From Desulfobulbus oligotrophicus (GTDB lineage Bacteria; Desulfobacterota; Desulfobulbia; Desulfobulbales; Desulfobulbaceae), in the NCBI RefSeq assembly GCF_016446285.1, contig NZ_CP054140.1, positions 2,966,001 to 3,030,000 of the forward strand: a stretch of 64,000 nt of DNA. The letters are read 5' to 3'. A model generated the notes under the pieces. That model was not told the origin of the DNA, did not search any database, and saw only the letters and a list, made by a program, of their open reading frames with translations. Positions 63,888 through 64,000 of the stretch are shown one piece after another. The position numbers and the translations under genes were made by a program. The stretch's first letter is position 1. Every line of letters starts with the position of its first letter.

Positions 63888-64000
63888 TTTAAGAATCGGT
63901 CACGGGTATCACCTCAACGGTCAACCCATCCAGGCGCACGACCCGCACCCTGGCACCCGGTGCAAGTGAATGCTCTGAACGGGCGAGCCAGCGTTCTCCA
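63888..64000 (-). CDS. NfeD-family protein, C-terminal fragment (cut by window edge)
   Basis: Only the last 36 residues are visible: [20 protein letters not shown] and the following GLTVEVIPV, the OB-fold end of NfeD proteins, then TAA. NfeD and slipin genes are commonly paired, and this one ends 19 bases before the slipin start. The N-terminal protease or membrane part is outside the window. Confidence 0.8.

Overview
This window looks like the chromosome of an anaerobic, Gram-negative sulfur bacterium of the Desulfobacterota, most like the Desulfobulbales. That placement is inferred from gene content: the rplU-rpmA-obgE-proB-proA-nadD block, rubredoxin, DsrC/DsrE-type sulfur-carrier proteins, a selenocysteine elongation factor, a PEP-CTERM protein, split transhydrogenase genes, Mla-type lipid transport and KDO synthesis. 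Coding density is high. No rRNA, tRNA, insertion sequence, prophage or CRISPR array was seen.

Layout. 1-4883 (-): ribosomal proteins L21/L27, ObgE, proline synthesis (ProB, ProA) and the start of nadD. 5206-12213 (+): an unusual rubredoxin, a SYLF/YSC84 protein, an MlaE-MlaF-MlaD-lipoprotein lipid transporter, a solute-binding lipoprotein and an OmpA protein. 12233-24095 (-): a heterodimeric ABC exporter coupled to a J-domain protein, then kdsB, a long YvcK/CofD protein, two hybrid histidine kinases and a receiver protein. 24297-33148: housekeeping and cofactor genes (rsmJ, a DegT aminotransferase, panC, a TPR protein, xseA, cobT, a DUF89-like protein). 33404-39696: PilZ, PEP-CTERM, PGPGW, glmM, an aminotransferase and a DjlA-like protein. 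39857-44407 (-): hsp20-lon-ftsY. 44851-48493 (+): mrp, a metallo-beta-lactamase-fold hydrolase and selB, with a perfect FNR-type box ahead of mrp.

The most interesting part is 48490-51376 (-). A rhodanese-rubrerythrin fusion, a tandem DsrC-DsrC fusion and a DsrE-like protein lie in a row. The DsrE-like frame is interrupted by one TGA exactly where the family has its active cysteine. Family-like sequence continues for 35 codons beyond it, and a SECIS-like hairpin sits just downstream of the TGA. With selB ending about 760 bases away, this reads as a selenocysteine-containing sulfur carrier in an undescribed-looking sulfur-relay module.

51844-55552 is a Zra-like envelope-stress locus: a small His-rich exported protein coupled to a sensor kinase, an NtrC-type regulator, and a convergent Gly/Cys/His-rich periplasmic protein. 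The convergent gene has a sigma54-like promoter with clustered TCGACA sites upstream. 55753-64000 holds tilS, pntB-pntA2-pntA1, mpl with a coupled 60-residue gene, a CYTH phosphatase, and a slipin/NfeD pair cut by the window end. All functional assignments come from reading motifs; no database search was possible.
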